NCBI GenBank assembly: GCA_002778195.1
Contig: PCDI01000002.1
Location: 3,361,234-3,425,233 of the forward strand
Length of the DNA stretch: 64,000 nt
Source: Raffaelea ambrosiae
Lineage: Eukaryota; Ascomycota; Sordariomycetes; Ophiostomatales; Ophiostomataceae
Direction of reading: 5' to 3'
Positions 21,956 to 33,302 of the stretch are shown here, piece after piece. The first letter of the stretch is position 1; the number at the start of each line of letters is the position of its first letter. The notes beneath the pieces were generated by a model that was not told where the DNA came from, ran no database searches, and saw only the letters and a list, made by a program, of their open reading frames with translations. The position numbers and the translations under genes are program-made.

Positions 21956-23789
21956 TCAGGGCCAGATACCCTCGATCGACATTGCGTCGTAGCGCCCCAT
22001 CACGACACTCAGGCCGTCCCGGTACTTTTCAACTTGGGTGTCGGCGCGTCGCTGCTGGCGCCGTGTCACTGTCGGCGTTCCCGCCTCAGGAAGAATGCCC
22101 CGCCGGATGGCCACAATCCAGCTGAAGCTGCTGCGGACAAACCCAGAAAAAAAAGTGCTGTGTACCAGCACCTCAAAGTCGACAATGGCCTGCTGGTCCC
22201 ATGTCATGGTCTGCAGCTCAGCCAGGTCTGTCTCGTCCAGCAGCTCCTCCTTGGTGATGACCTGCAGGCCGCGGGCAGTGGCGTCGGCGCGGAACTGGTC
22301 TCGGTGCGGAGCCGAACCGGTGGCCAGGTATATGGTGCTCAAATTGTGGCGTTGCGCCTCGTCGAGGTATGCGGGTGCCTGGGCATTGTAACCTGGCCAG
22401 CCAACCTTCACAGCATCAGAGGCGACGCGCAGGTGAGCACCGAGGAAGCTGCTATTAGCGACGCGATTTGGGCCGAGCGAGGTAGCAGAAGATGCCGAAT
22501 ACGAGGGTGCAGACGGGAACAGGATGGCGTCGGAGACTGTGGGCAGGCCGGTCTTCTTCTCCAGGTTCCATAGTGCCTCGGCAGCCAGACGGCGGATGGC
22601 TCGCGGGAAGCGGAACAGACGCGGGAACGAGTCGGCAAAGTCGAGGGGCTGCGACTCGCGGTTCCAGTGCGAGAGGGCGATGCGCTGGACGACACGGGCG
22701 GGATTCTCGGCAGACATGCTGCCGACAGTATGAACGAGGCCGTACTTCTGCATCCAGTCGTCGAAGGCGGGGCGCCAACCGGTGTGATCGAGTGTCAGGC
22801 CGTTCTTGCGAGGCAAATTGCCAATGGAGTTGGCTGTTAGAGAGACCGAGTGGTCGAGGGAAGGCAGGTTTGGGACATCTTTTTCGTGGAGCACGGCGCG
22901 CATCTGCGGGCAGACTTGCGGCCAGACGGACAGGAAGAAGTCGACATCGTAGAGCGTGTCGAGGCTGACGCTGTGCTCTCCGTCGCCGAGATCGCCGAGA
23001 TCGTCGGGAGAGCGTGCACCGACTCGAGGGAGAATGATGGTGGTGGCTGTTGAGCGAAAGGAAGAGCCGAGTCAGCAACGATGCATAGAAACAGCGAGAC
23101 ATGCAAAGAAAGCCGTCGGTCCATGATCGAATGCCCCAGACAAGAGGCAAACGACTCCCAAATAGACAAATCAAATACGACTCACCTCCGGCTTCTATGG
23201 CATAGCGCACGCAGTTCAACCACATGTTGCCGACGTTGCCAATGCCGCCATTGACGAGACCGCAGTGCCAGACGAGGCCTTCCTGGAAGTCGGTTTCGTT
23301 GCACTTTTTCTGGATGGGCTTCGGATCGAGCAGGCCCTCGACAGGATTGCCCAGCACTGCGGCGACATATTCTTGTTTGCTGAGCTGTTCACGGGTCATG
23401 GGCGACGGCGCTGTCCAGCCGGCAGCCATCTGGCTCGCGCGGCTGCTCACTGACGGAACCGACCATGCGCAGGCCAAGACGAACAGCACGGTGGTCGTGG
23501 CCAGGAAGACTTTGCTCCATCGCGACCGGAATATGTGTTTGGAGCCGTGGCAGCAGCCTGCATGGTGAGCGAAGCAGTTGTCGGCCGGGCTGCTGCCATT
23601 GCTGCTGATCGTGGGCAGCTGATATTGGTCCTGGTCGGCTTGGTCGCCTCGGTCGCTTTGGGGGCCGTTGTGGGATGTTGTGGCTAGTGGTCGGTATTGG
23701 TACGTTGGATGGTACTTTGTCGGCTGCACACCTGAGATGGCGGCTTGGCATGCCTCGAACACTTTCCTAGTCAGGAAATGGAAACCCAT
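21956..23789 (-). CDS. O-fucosyltransferase-like type II membrane protein, two exons
   Basis: The model is complement(join(21956..23046,23186..23789)), 564 residues, with a 139-nt intron (gtgagt...caacag). The N-terminal 90 residues are cytosol-like and hydrophilic; one hydrophobic segment at about 92-112 (FLATTTVLFVLACAWSV) acts as a signal anchor, so the catalytic part should face the Golgi lumen. The luminal region carries GGIGNVGNMWLNCVRYAIEAG, the usual opening glycine-rich loop of the O-FucT fold, then a conserved-looking HLR (GAHLRVASDA) and a late F-x-S-G-F-V-R-S-S-F block. Fungal proteins of this GDP-fucose protein O-fucosyltransferase superfamily are common, but donor and acceptor are not established, so the enzymatic role is inferred from fold only. 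A TATA-like stretch lies unusually near the start (see findings). Confidence 0.78.
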
Positions 23790-24980
23790 GGTCCTGGGAA
23801 GCGGCAGGGAAGGACATATATAGTATAAATGAGAGGCCGGAAATCGAGGAGCATTCACTGCATTTGCACGGCTTCACGATGGATGCAGCAGTTTGGGCAA
23901 GAAAGAATTGGACAGGCAGGCGGGCATCTTCATGGGCATTTTTAGACTTCAACTACGATTTATTACACGCAAACAAAGGCGAACAAGCAGTGGCATACCA
24001 AGCTACGCAGAAGCTACGTGGCCCAGGCCAGGGCGGAAAAGCAGGGAAGGAGCAGCCGTAGGTAGTTGCAGAAAGGGCAGCCACGGACAGAAACACCAGC
24101 ACTCGTAAGCTCCGTTCGTTCCTTCCCTCAATGGGGATCCAGAGACATCCTGGTGGGTCGGCCTCGCAAGCTACGAAACAGACAAGCACGCCGGACTGGT
24201 TTCTTTCTACCTGTTTTGCCTTTTTTCCACAGTGCAAGTCGCCCTTCCCGAATCTTCACAGGTATGTTGATATTAGGGGGGGGGGGGAAGAGAGTCTAAG
24301 TGGGAATCCCGTCGGTGCAGTTACGCGGCCGCCCATTTCCTAACATACCCACCCCCATATGGGCACGTCATGTCTATGGGGCAGCCGAAAATCTTGCCTG
24401 CGTCGGTGTCAGGACGGCGCTGGTGTCAGGCCAGGTCGGATAACAGGCAGCGGATACTAGGGACTGTCAAAAAAAAGCAGAAAAAAAAAACACGAAGACG
24501 TCGCAACATGGGCAATTCGAGCGAACAAGGGGAGGGAAAGCGAGAGAGTTGATAGAGTCAACGGGGCTGGAATCGAATTGCGACTTACACGGGGGGGGAA
24601 AAAGCAAAGCTTTCCACGCAAAGATTCCGGTTACTGACAATAACTAGTGTACAACCTGACTCGGCACTTGTTGTGGCGTTCAGCGCGCCTTGATTTAGGT
24701 AAGACCGTCAGACAGCCTAGGGAGAGGGATCTTCTTTGTCTCCAATTTGAACCAGAGAGGCCAATCAGCGGCGAGAAATGCTATTAGTTCTTTTCCCCTC
24801 TTCTTTCTTTTCTCTTTTCTCTCTTTTCTCCCCTGCGCTGAGAAGAAAATTCTACATGCCAGTCCACGGCAACATACCTCCTCGTTTCTTACCATACGCT
24901 TCGGATACAAATGTTGATAAAGAGCCGGTCGGACACATCCCCTTTACTTGTCTGCTCCCCTGTCTCTCCTGCCTCTCCGT
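23790..24980. other. Intergenic region with homopolymer runs
   Basis: Holds the TATA-rich promoter of the minus-strand O-FucT-like gene (tatatagtataaat near 23816-23828), g-runs at 24279-24287 and 24591-24598, and A-runs at 24470-24490. No gene. Confidence 0.55.
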
Positions 24981-26096
24981 TCAATCCATCTTCACATTGT
25001 CGTACACATCGGCAAACACTTCCAGCGCGTGGGTCAACTTGTCGCGGACTTCTTGGACGCGCACCGCCGCATCGCTGCCCAGTGGCAGCAGCACCTCGGC
25101 CTCCCGACCCTTCCCGACGCCCTGTCCGGCGGCCACTTCGAAGATAGCCTTGGCCGCCTTGTTCGGATCGCCTTCCGGCTTGAACTGGCCGTTTGTCATC
25201 AGGTCCAACACGGCTGCAGATGCAGTGTCTTTGTAGTCGGCGGGCAGTGGTTTCTCGCCCTTTCGGTTGGCGGCCGGCATGTTTGTGTGGAAGCTCCCCA
25301 ACGAGACATACAAGGCCCGGATGTTGAAGGGGGCCACCTCGTTCGCGAGGTTCTTGGTAATGGCTGCGAGGGCAAGTTAGTCCAGAGAGCCATACTGAGA
25401 ACATGCGAGGAAGCTGGCACTGAGGTGGCTGCCAGCTCCCTTCCCCCCATTTGTATTCTTCTTCTGTTTTTTTAATTGGTTCTCGCTTCGCTCGAATGCT
25501 TTTTTTGGCTCTTCGCTTTCTTTTTTCGCAGCTGGAAGTCTCCCTTTCCCATCTCGCTTACCATCGCCTGTTGCCTTGGCTGCTCCGTAGAGACCTATCG
25601 CTGGCCGTGATTCCAGCCCGGCGCCCGAGCTGACATACACTATCACGCCGAACCGGCGCTGGCGCATATGCGGCAGAACAGCCTGCACCAGTCGCAGAGG
25701 ACCCCAGCAGACGGTCTCCATCTGCGCTTGGATCTCCTCTCCTGTCACCTGCTCGAGCACCTGCACGATGGCCATGCCCGCATTGTTGACTAGCACATCG
25801 ATGGCGGTGCCCTCCTCTTCCAGCTTCTGAATCAGCGCAGGGCCGCTTGTCTTGTCGTCGACATCGAGGGCCAGCCAGCGGTTCTTCGTGCCAGTCTTTC
25901 CCTCCTCTGCTCCATACTCCTCTACCTCACGCACCAGGTCGGGTGTCTTGGATGGGTTCCGGGAGGTGGCAATCAGACGGTGGCCGCTGGCAAGAACATG
26001 GCGTGCGAGGGCCAAGCCGATCCCAGACGAGCAGCCGGTGATGAGCCAGGTCAGGGGCCGGTCGGGGGTGGTGAACTGTCTCGCAGATGCAGCCAT
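24981..26096 (-). CDS. Short-chain dehydrogenase/reductase (classical SDR), two exons
   Basis: The model is complement(join(24981..25363,25562..26096)), 305 residues; the 198-nt intron has donor gtaagc, branch ggactaac and acceptor cgcag. SDR marks: TGCSSGIG at 20-27 (nucleotide binding), VNNAGMA, SSGAG, and catalytic Y170-G-A-A-K174. The intron falls directly after the YGAAK helix start, so the two exons are both needed for a complete fold: exon 2 supplies ITKNLANEVAPFNIRALYV and the C-terminal substrate region. Length and the TGCSSGIG plus arginine (ATSRN) at the end of beta-2 fit the extended family of NADP-dependent fungal oxidoreductases. Substrate unknown; no biosynthetic core enzyme lies beside it. 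It is not a close copy of the SDR at 6231-7290. Confidence 0.88.
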
Positions 26097-26205
26097 GACG
26101 TTTGGATTTACGTATATACGTCTCTCGTGTGGGATGTCGGGAGGATCGACATGAAAATGTTTCTGACTACAACAGGTCGACAAGATTTTCCTTGTCTCTC
26201 CTCTC

Positions 26206-26213
26206 TATATACC
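26206..26213 (-). promoter_or_regulatory. TATA-like element of the second SDR gene
   Basis: The minus strand reads ggtatatagag about 110 nt upstream of the start codon at 26096. Position is right for a core promoter; assigned by sequence only. Confidence 0.4.
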
Positions 26214-27137
26214 ATCACGAAGTAGGCAGCACCCACGCCCGATCTTATAGAAGATACGGACTTGTTCTGAAACATCCGCCTCCGACAATTCCTACCTACC
26301 CCCCATAGATTGACTCCCAGTGTGCGAACAATACGGACTTTCACCCGGTGTTAAGGGGTGTTAGTGGTGTTAAGTGGTTTTTATAGAATCTAAGTCCGGT
26401 AGAAATCGAATGGGCCAGATAGGATCGTCTGCATCCGTATCACGGGACCGGCGTGGCATCACGGTTTATCGATCTTGGCAACGGCAGGCGCCAGAGGGCT
26501 GCCGTTGTTATGGTGCAGCAAGATGTGATGATGCAACCTGTCTCTGATGGTTATTGGCGTTGGACTGGGTCGCGGACTGGAAAAGCCCAAAAGCCAATCA
26601 GCATGCGTCTTAGAGTATTCACACTGTGCACCGCACACAGTCATGGTTAGTCATAAATGGGCCCTCATAAATTGGACACAACCAAGATAATACAGGTGGA
26701 ATACAGGTGGAATGCAGGTGGGCCTCAAAACAATACTCGCACAGGCGGTGTCTTCTGGCCACTACCTGGCAGCAGCCACAAAATGAGCACGCGCTCTCAC
26801 ACAAACGCCTGCCAGATGCGCAGAATCAGGCCACACGAGGCTGCATGTTATACTATGCAATGCCATGCATACAAGTAGTTTTAGTTTCGTAGGACTATCG
26901 TGGGCTACCCTGAAATTTAAAGTTAAAAGGAGGGGGAGCGAGGAGGGGCAACCGCGCGCTGAAAGGATTGGGGGGGAGAGAGAGGGGGGGGGGGCGCAAT
27001 GGGGTGCCTGACTGAGATAAAACAGCCGTTTGCGCCACTTTTCTGTGACTCTTTGGGCTTGTTTATTTGCCGCTGAGCCTCTTTTCAGGATCTTATCGCC
27101 ACACGCTACCAGTCACGCAACCAATTTTTCTTGGTCA

Positions 27138-27145
27138 TATATAAA
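27138..27145 (+). promoter_or_regulatory. TATA box and CCAAT motif of eIF1 gene
   Basis: Perfect TATATAAA about 250 nt before the eIF1 start codon, with a CCAAT at about 27120 just upstream and a long CT-rich leader downstream, the usual arrangement of a highly expressed fungal gene. Confidence 0.55.
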
Positions 27146-27387
27146 GAACCAGCCGTCCCGGAATTGCTAGCTTCCTGACGCTTTCTGATTTCCCTTTTTC
27201 CCCTCTCTCTTCGTTTCACATCGTCCATCAACAATTTCATCAGATTCAGCGTCGCGTCAAACTCTTCAGCCACCGCCAACACTCAAAAAAAACACACTCT
27301 TTCTATCTCTTTCCTCACCACTCTTCACCCTTTTATTCTTTTTTTTTACCCCGTCTCGCCCAGAGCAACCGCGGCCTATCCCGGCAC

Positions 27388-27875
27388 ATGTCGATCGAAA
27401 ACCTCAAAGCTGTTGACCCCTTCGCCGACGCGGAGGATGTTGCCCAAGAACAGGTAGCTCACACGGACTACATCCACATTCGCATTCAGAGTATGTCAAT
27501 CTTTGCCCCCCCTCCTCCCCGCTCTTTGTTCTTGCCCTACTCTGTCGCAAGTTATCCTTTGAAGTGTCGCCAGCTGCGCGGGGAAAAAAACACACATCAA
27601 CAGCGTCAACTAACATCTTTTCCCTCTTCCCAGAGCGCAACGGCCGAAAGACCTTGACCACAGTCCAGGGCATCCCCGCCAAGTTCTCGCAGAAGAAGAT
27701 CCTGCATGTCGTCAAGAAAAAGTTCGCGTGCAATGGTACGACCATAGTGGACGACGAGTTCGGCGAAATCCTCCAGCTGCAGGGCGACCAGCGCAAGCTT
27801 ATGCAGGAGTTTTTGACCGACAAGAAGGGCGGTCTCGAGCTGGACGCGAACAACATCAAGGTCCACGGGTTCTAA
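27388..27875 (+). CDS. sui1: Translation initiation factor eIF1 (Sui1), two exons
   Basis: The model is join(27388..27490,27634..27875), 114 residues, near the usual 108-115 of the family. The 143-nt intron has donor gtatgt, branch caactaac and acceptor cccag, and splits the lysine codon opening KRNGRKTLTTVQGIP, the signature of eIF1. The C-terminal half (FACNGTTIVDDEFGEILQLQGDQR, ending KVHGF) matches the SUI1 fold. eIF1 binds the 40S subunit near the P site and enforces AUG start-codon choice. In many eukaryotes eIF1 mRNAs start in poor context as autoregulation; here the start reads ggcacATGt, with A at -3, so the context is not obviously poor. Confidence 0.97.
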
Positions 27876-29195
27876 GTTTTCTTTATTTTGTCGTTGCTAT
27901 TGGAAGCTGAAACAGAAAAAAAGGGTCCTTATTGACCCCCGTTACTGTGGACACTCCCAAGATTTTAATCCGGAAGACGTGCCCGTTCACCGGCACCCTT
28001 CCTTCCTCTATTTTCTTCGACTTCCTTCACTTCTTTCCATTCCACCGTTTCGGTTCCCACCTACGTCTTCCTATTCACAGCGATGGAGGCTCTAGAATGC
28101 CATAGCTTGCTCAATACATGTCCATCAATTTCTGAACAGAACCTTCCTCGAAGGCTGTGATGATGACTAACGATTACTAAACAAATAAATACGAGTTCCA
28201 GCCACGTGCGTGACTACTAGATAATACTTGAAGTCCAACTCGAGTCCATCTCCATTCCATCTCGCCGTCCCAAACGAGCCTGGCGAGCCAAGCACGGCGC
28301 TGCCCAAGTGTCTAGCCGTCAGATTATTTATCACTATTATCGTCTAGAATGCAATCTCGAGCGACAGTTTTTCGTTGTCGAAGCAACCAATTTTCCGCTT
28401 GTTATATCGAGTCTCTCAGTTCAGATACCGGCTACCTAAACTCTCGCGGCCGAGTCGGGCGACGATAGAGCACCCATTTCAACGGCACAATTGCACGATC
28501 GACAGTGACCTGGATGGACTCCATATGCACGTCAAAAAGCACCAAAGTATTGGCGAAAGAGTAAATGAGAACCAAAAGAAAAATTTAGGCGAGCCAGAAT
28601 AGAACAAAGATAGCATCAACCAAGAAACAAGCCGAACTAATTATAAAAGAAGAAGCCATAGGAAGCCATACAGAGAAAACAATTTTTGTACATCCATCAT
28701 AAGTAATAATTATGCACGCTAAGGCATACTCCTCCTAGCCGATCAGAAGAAGAAAAAAATCCGGGAACAACACACACAAAGATGCTTTCTTTTCTTGGTC
28801 TTTGTCTAGAGTGCGAGTTTTGCAACATAAAAGATGTGGTAAAACGAGCACGAGAAAGGGTACTAATACATGGCAAAGAGAGAGAGTAAACCAGACAGAT
28901 AACCGTGGACGCCTACCCAAGTAGAAAAAACTGTGAAAATATGTATTCCATGATGAACCAGTCAGGAAGATTGGTTTGGTTTGGAACACGGTAACATTGT
29001 GTCGGGTGTCTGTGGGACAGGTCCGGTAGATCTCGTTTTTCGTATATGAATCGGCTGTGGGATTTGAAGGATCGGCCGTTGATCCTCATTCCCCAAAACA
29101 GATCGCTTAGATCATTCGGGTCGCTTGCAAAATATATTCAATGGCAACCAATGGACAATTGACTCTGGTCAGGTCACTTGCGACTCCTTCTGCGC
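27876..29195. other. AT-richer convergent intergenic region
   Basis: 3' flanks of eIF1 (+) and of the acyltransferase (-). Less GC-rich than the genes around it. No protein-like frame or RNA gene recognised. Confidence 0.5.
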
Positions 29196-30883
29196 TCATT
29201 TGAAGTGCTTGCTTTTCTCATAGAACCAGCGCGAGGCAGTGACACTGGGCTTGTCGAAAATCTTGGTGCCCAGCTCGGCGACGTAGAGGATGACAACAAC
29301 ACTGACAACACAACAGAACAAGAAGTTGGGCTCAAGGCCATAGGGGCCCGTGTTGGGGAAGGGGAACCAGGCGGCATCGAGCCACTTGTTATGGAGGTGG
29401 CCGAACTTGTCAATGTTATCCTGACCGCGTTGCGTGATGTCTCCCCAGACACCGGTGAGCCAGAAGAGGCGCTCAGAGAAGAGGCCAATCATAGGGCCGT
29501 GGACGAGGTAGAGAGCAAAGGAGACGCGTCCAAGATCTGTGGAGGGTTAGCAGGTGAGGTAAGACAGGGACGAATGAAGTTAATGCGATCGACAGGGAGA
29601 ACACAGAAAGACAGTGTCCCAGGCAAATGCAGGAAGAGAAAACAGGGAAACGATCGAAAGGGAGAGCCCGAATATCAAAGCTTACATTGGGAGACGTTAG
29701 ACTCGAGGAACGAGCGGAACCAAGAGATTTCGCGAGATGAGAGCACGGTAAACCAGGCAGCAAAGAAAAACCAGAAGAAGCGGAAGTTGTTCTTGTCATA
29801 GACAGGGGGGATGAGCTTGCTGAGGGTGACCCAGCCGTGGCAATGACCGAGGGTCGTCTCGGCACTCTGGTCGTGGGAGGTCGGCTGGCTGGCGAGGTAG
29901 AGACCAGTGACGAGCAGGACGTGCAGGAAAACCTTATAGAGAAGGGGGCGGCGCCAAAGCCAACGCAGGGGGCGGTCCCAGGGCAGGGACACGGTGATGG
30001 GGCAGTTCTCGGCATAGACCAAGTGCAGCTCGGCGGTCAGCATGCCGACAAAAAAGAGACCGTACATGCCGCCGTTGGAGAGGACGACGAGGTGGAAGGT
30101 CTCGGCGGCGGTCAGCAGAATGCGCGGGCGGTGGGGGATGTGGTGCCAGGCAAAGAGCCAGACGAAGACGAACATGCTGCCGCGCAGCTCGACGGGGATG
30201 GTCCAGGTGTGGATGTTGTAGATGGTGAAGAGGAAGCCGTCCTTGAAGACAAACATAAAGTTGGTCGTGTGGATGAACCAATGGGCCCACTCGAAGATGA
30301 TGTTGCTCTGGTGCTCAGGCCATGGCGTGGCCAGGCCGGTGACGTGCCAGATCGTGGCAAAGATGAAGGTGCTCCAGGCGACGGGGAGGTAGACACGCAG
30401 GGGCCGGCGCAGGATGGACGAGTGGACGGAGCGCATAAAGTCTTCCTTGCGGCCCTGGTGCATGAGCGAGATGAGACGCTGGGTGAGAACGTAGCCGGAG
30501 ATGCAGAAGAAGACGGCCACAGAGAAATGGCCGCCGGAGAAGATCAGCCGGATGAAGGGCAACTGGGCCGGGGTGTCGATGAAGACACCCGGGAAAATCT
30601 CAGAGCCGTAGCAGCGCTCGATATCGTAGTGGGTGTAGACGGCCAGATGGACACCGACGACCATCATGGCAGCCCAGCCACGCAGGCCATCGAGGTACGC
30701 CGTCGACGACCGATTGGGCTCGATGGCCGAGGCCGTGCGGCGGCGCAGGATGTCGGGCTTGAGGAAGTCGGCGGTGGCATAGAGAACATGGCGCGGCTGG
30801 GAGAGGGCATAGTAGAAGGGGCTCTTGACGTAGGTGAGCCAGTCCTTCTCGTCAGCCGTCTCCTGGGTGGGGAGGACGGCCAT
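29196..30883 (-). CDS. Acyltransferase-3 family multi-pass membrane protein, two exons
   Basis: The model is complement(join(29196..29536,29686..30883)), 512 residues; the 149-nt intron has donor gtaagc, branch ctgctaac and acceptor cacag. The N-terminal third has the family opening YLDGLRGWAAMMVVGVHL, followed by GGHFSVAVFFCISGYVLTQRLI and the basic R-R-P-L-R-V-Y-L-P motif after the third helix, all typical of acyl_transf_3 proteins. About ten hydrophobic segments follow, the last in exon 2 (LFCCVVSVVVILYVAEL). Exon 2 restores the conserved FALYLVHGPMIG. Such proteins move acetyl or other acyl groups from cytosolic acyl-CoA to lumenal or extracellular glycans and small molecules. Acceptor unknown; fungi have many paralogues. 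Confidence 0.88.
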
Positions 30884-33302
30884 TGTGGAGGACGGAGGGG
30901 GGGGGAATGTCTACAATGAAGCGAAGGATGCAATACAAGAAAGAGAGCGCGGGGTGGAAAGCGGCAGAGACGTCCGTAGACAGGGTAGAAGGGAGCAAAA
31001 AGAGAGTATAGAAGTGAAGAAGTAAAGGAGCAGAGAGTGGTCCGCGCTGTCCAGCCAGAAGACTGTGAAGGCGTGAAAGAGTCAAGGAGCGTCGAAACGA
31101 GAAAAGAGAAAAAGAGAAAAATGAAAAAAAGAGCGTCGTGGACTGAAGTCGCGGGAAGGGGACGTGGGGGGAGGGTCGTCTCAAGCGATCCTCTGACGTG
31201 AAGTTCTGTAGTGACGTTCGCGCCCAAAAGTGACGTCTTGCGTTTCACGATAGCCCAGCAGCCCAGACGGTGACACCCGGTAAGCGAGTCCGTGAGGCTC
31301 TGTGCGGCTCTCCCGGCTTGTTGGAGAGATCGTCCGTCCAGAGCTGGTGTTCGAACAACGGTCTGGCTGCTCGCGCGTCGACCGTGCAGACTTGTCGCTC
31401 CTGTTGCGTCGATGTGTGCCTGGGAACGTCAGTCCTCTGCGGTGGTGTTCTCTTTTCGCGTTGCTCGGAGAATGTTGAAGTGGGAAACACGCCCAGGCCT
31501 GAAAAAGCAAAAGAAAATCTGGGGAGCCTGTCCAGGAGGGGGATAGGATCGGCCGGGACTGCTGCCGACTAGCGCAGGCCCCTATTTTGGTTCTGACAGT
31601 GTTGAAGAGAGAGGGTGTGTGTTGGTCTGGACGTGCCGGGGTTGGTGTGCCGTCTACGGTGTACGAGTACTCGAGGTTTGGTCAGTCTGGGACGTCTCAA
31701 GACCAGCAAAGCCATAGGACGGCCACGCACAGTATGGATGGCATTGCCTCTTATGGGGCCGCACCTTCCCGATTTGGCGTTCCTGCATGAGGGCAACCAC
31801 CAATACTCGGCCCCTGTCGACGTGTGTGCGACGATACAAAGTCTGCACGTCACGGCTCGTACCTCTGACGCGTTCTCGGTCGCCTCGGCGCACACAAACT
31901 AGACCCGTGTACGCCGTAATGACATCGACATACAGGCGCGAGACGCCCGGCTAGCAATTTCTGGGGTAGCAGTCGACCTCCATAGCGAGGGCGAAGAGCG
32001 CACCATGACAGGCTGGCAGCCAAGAAAAGTCTTCAGGTGTTCTCTTGGTGTGTTTCCCTGGCCTGTGAAGCGGGGAGATTAAGGGGCGGCAGGCACAACT
32101 ATGCCGCGTTGCTCTTAGCGTCCGGAAAGGGGGAAGGGGTTCCCATCGCCCCTTCCCTTGCCGGCTGGTTCCAGGGCTCAGCATGCCCTATCTAATGAGC
32201 ACGTCGTACATAGTGCAGTTAGTGTCTATCACGCAGGAGCACCCTCCAAACCCTTCCCAGACCTGCCGAACCCTGTTGTTTGTCCGCATTGGACCTCCCT
32301 ATTAGCGGCTCTTCACATGAAGAACAAGCGTGCCCTCGCTGGCTGCTGCCCCCAACTGCATACCACACGTCAGCCCCGAGGCAATCGCGCCGAAAAGTGC
32401 GTATCAGCAATTGCACATGTGAGGGGTAAAAGGGAGGGGAACCAGCGAAACAACAAGGAGGTTCTTGCTGAGTACTGGCACGAAGAGGAGACTGCGGTGG
32501 TTTCCTCGCATTTCTTGGATCTCTTTTGATTGCCAGGCGCGGGGCGTAGCCAATCAGCAGCAGGTGTGGTCAGCACTGGAATTTCACGCATTTCACGCAT
32601 TTCACGCATTTCACGAACCAACTATTAGCTACTATATAGTTAGTTCATTACGCGCAGCTGCACCAGACTGCACCAGATTTCACTGGACCTGCACCACTGT
32701 GCGCGGATAACCACATGCGGAAGTACTCCGATCACAGACCACAGGACGTAGACCATAAGTCCACAAACCCGCGCCCAGTGGCCATGCCATTCATTCCTTC
32801 AGACGCCAATCTTCACACTCCAGAACTCCAGATCGCGCATGTCGTTCTGGCCAGCTCTGGACGCGTCCTGGGCAAACTGGGAACTGGGCAGGCCAGACTA
32901 GCACAAGGGTTAGCACAAGCTTATGTACACACTCCATCTCTCTGTTCTTCTTACCCTATCCGCCAGCCCCTAGCAGATTTTTTAAGAGCCGAGAGCCCGC
33001 CTGTTCCTTGACCTTCTTGTTGTCCTCCCTGCCCTGTCTTCGACACTAGTTATTAGTACGGGTAGGGTTGGCTCTCGTAAGCCAAATGCTATGTAGTTAC
33101 CGTCCTGCGCTATCCTGCCCCAAACCTTGCTCACTCGTTCATCGACTGCCAAGCTTATTTTTTCTTCCCCTCGCTACCGCCCACCCATTTCCTGCGCGGT
33201 CGCCCGCGTTTTCCTTATTTCGCTTTTGCTTTTGTGGCCTCGCTGTCGCTCGTGCTGTCTTAGACCATACGCCTGTTCCTTGTCACGCACCCTGCGCCAG
33301 CC
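30884..33302. other. Divergent intergenic region
   Basis: About 2.4 kb between the acyltransferase (-) and the second O-FucT-like gene (+). It has a purine-rich stretch at 30890-31150 (the leader of the minus-strand gene, pyrimidine-rich on its own strand), four 9-nt repeats at 32581-32616 and a CT-rich leader from 33120 on. No gene is seen. Confidence 0.5.
32581..32616. repeat. 9-nt tandem repeat (atttcacgc)
   Basis: Four near-perfect tandem units of atttcacgc, intergenic. Confidence 0.9.

Larger units (their letters stand above)
26097..27387. other. Divergent intergenic region, SDR and eIF1 promoters
   Basis: Contains TATA-like elements for both flanking genes, a G-rich patch at 26932-26994 on the plus strand, and a pyrimidine-rich leader from about 27180 to 27360 before the eIF1 start. 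No gene. Confidence 0.55.

Noticed and set aside
29837..30919. Plus-strand frame (360 codons) opposite the acyltransferase
   Set aside because: Asp/Gly/Glu-rich shadow of the acyltransferase codons; no motif.
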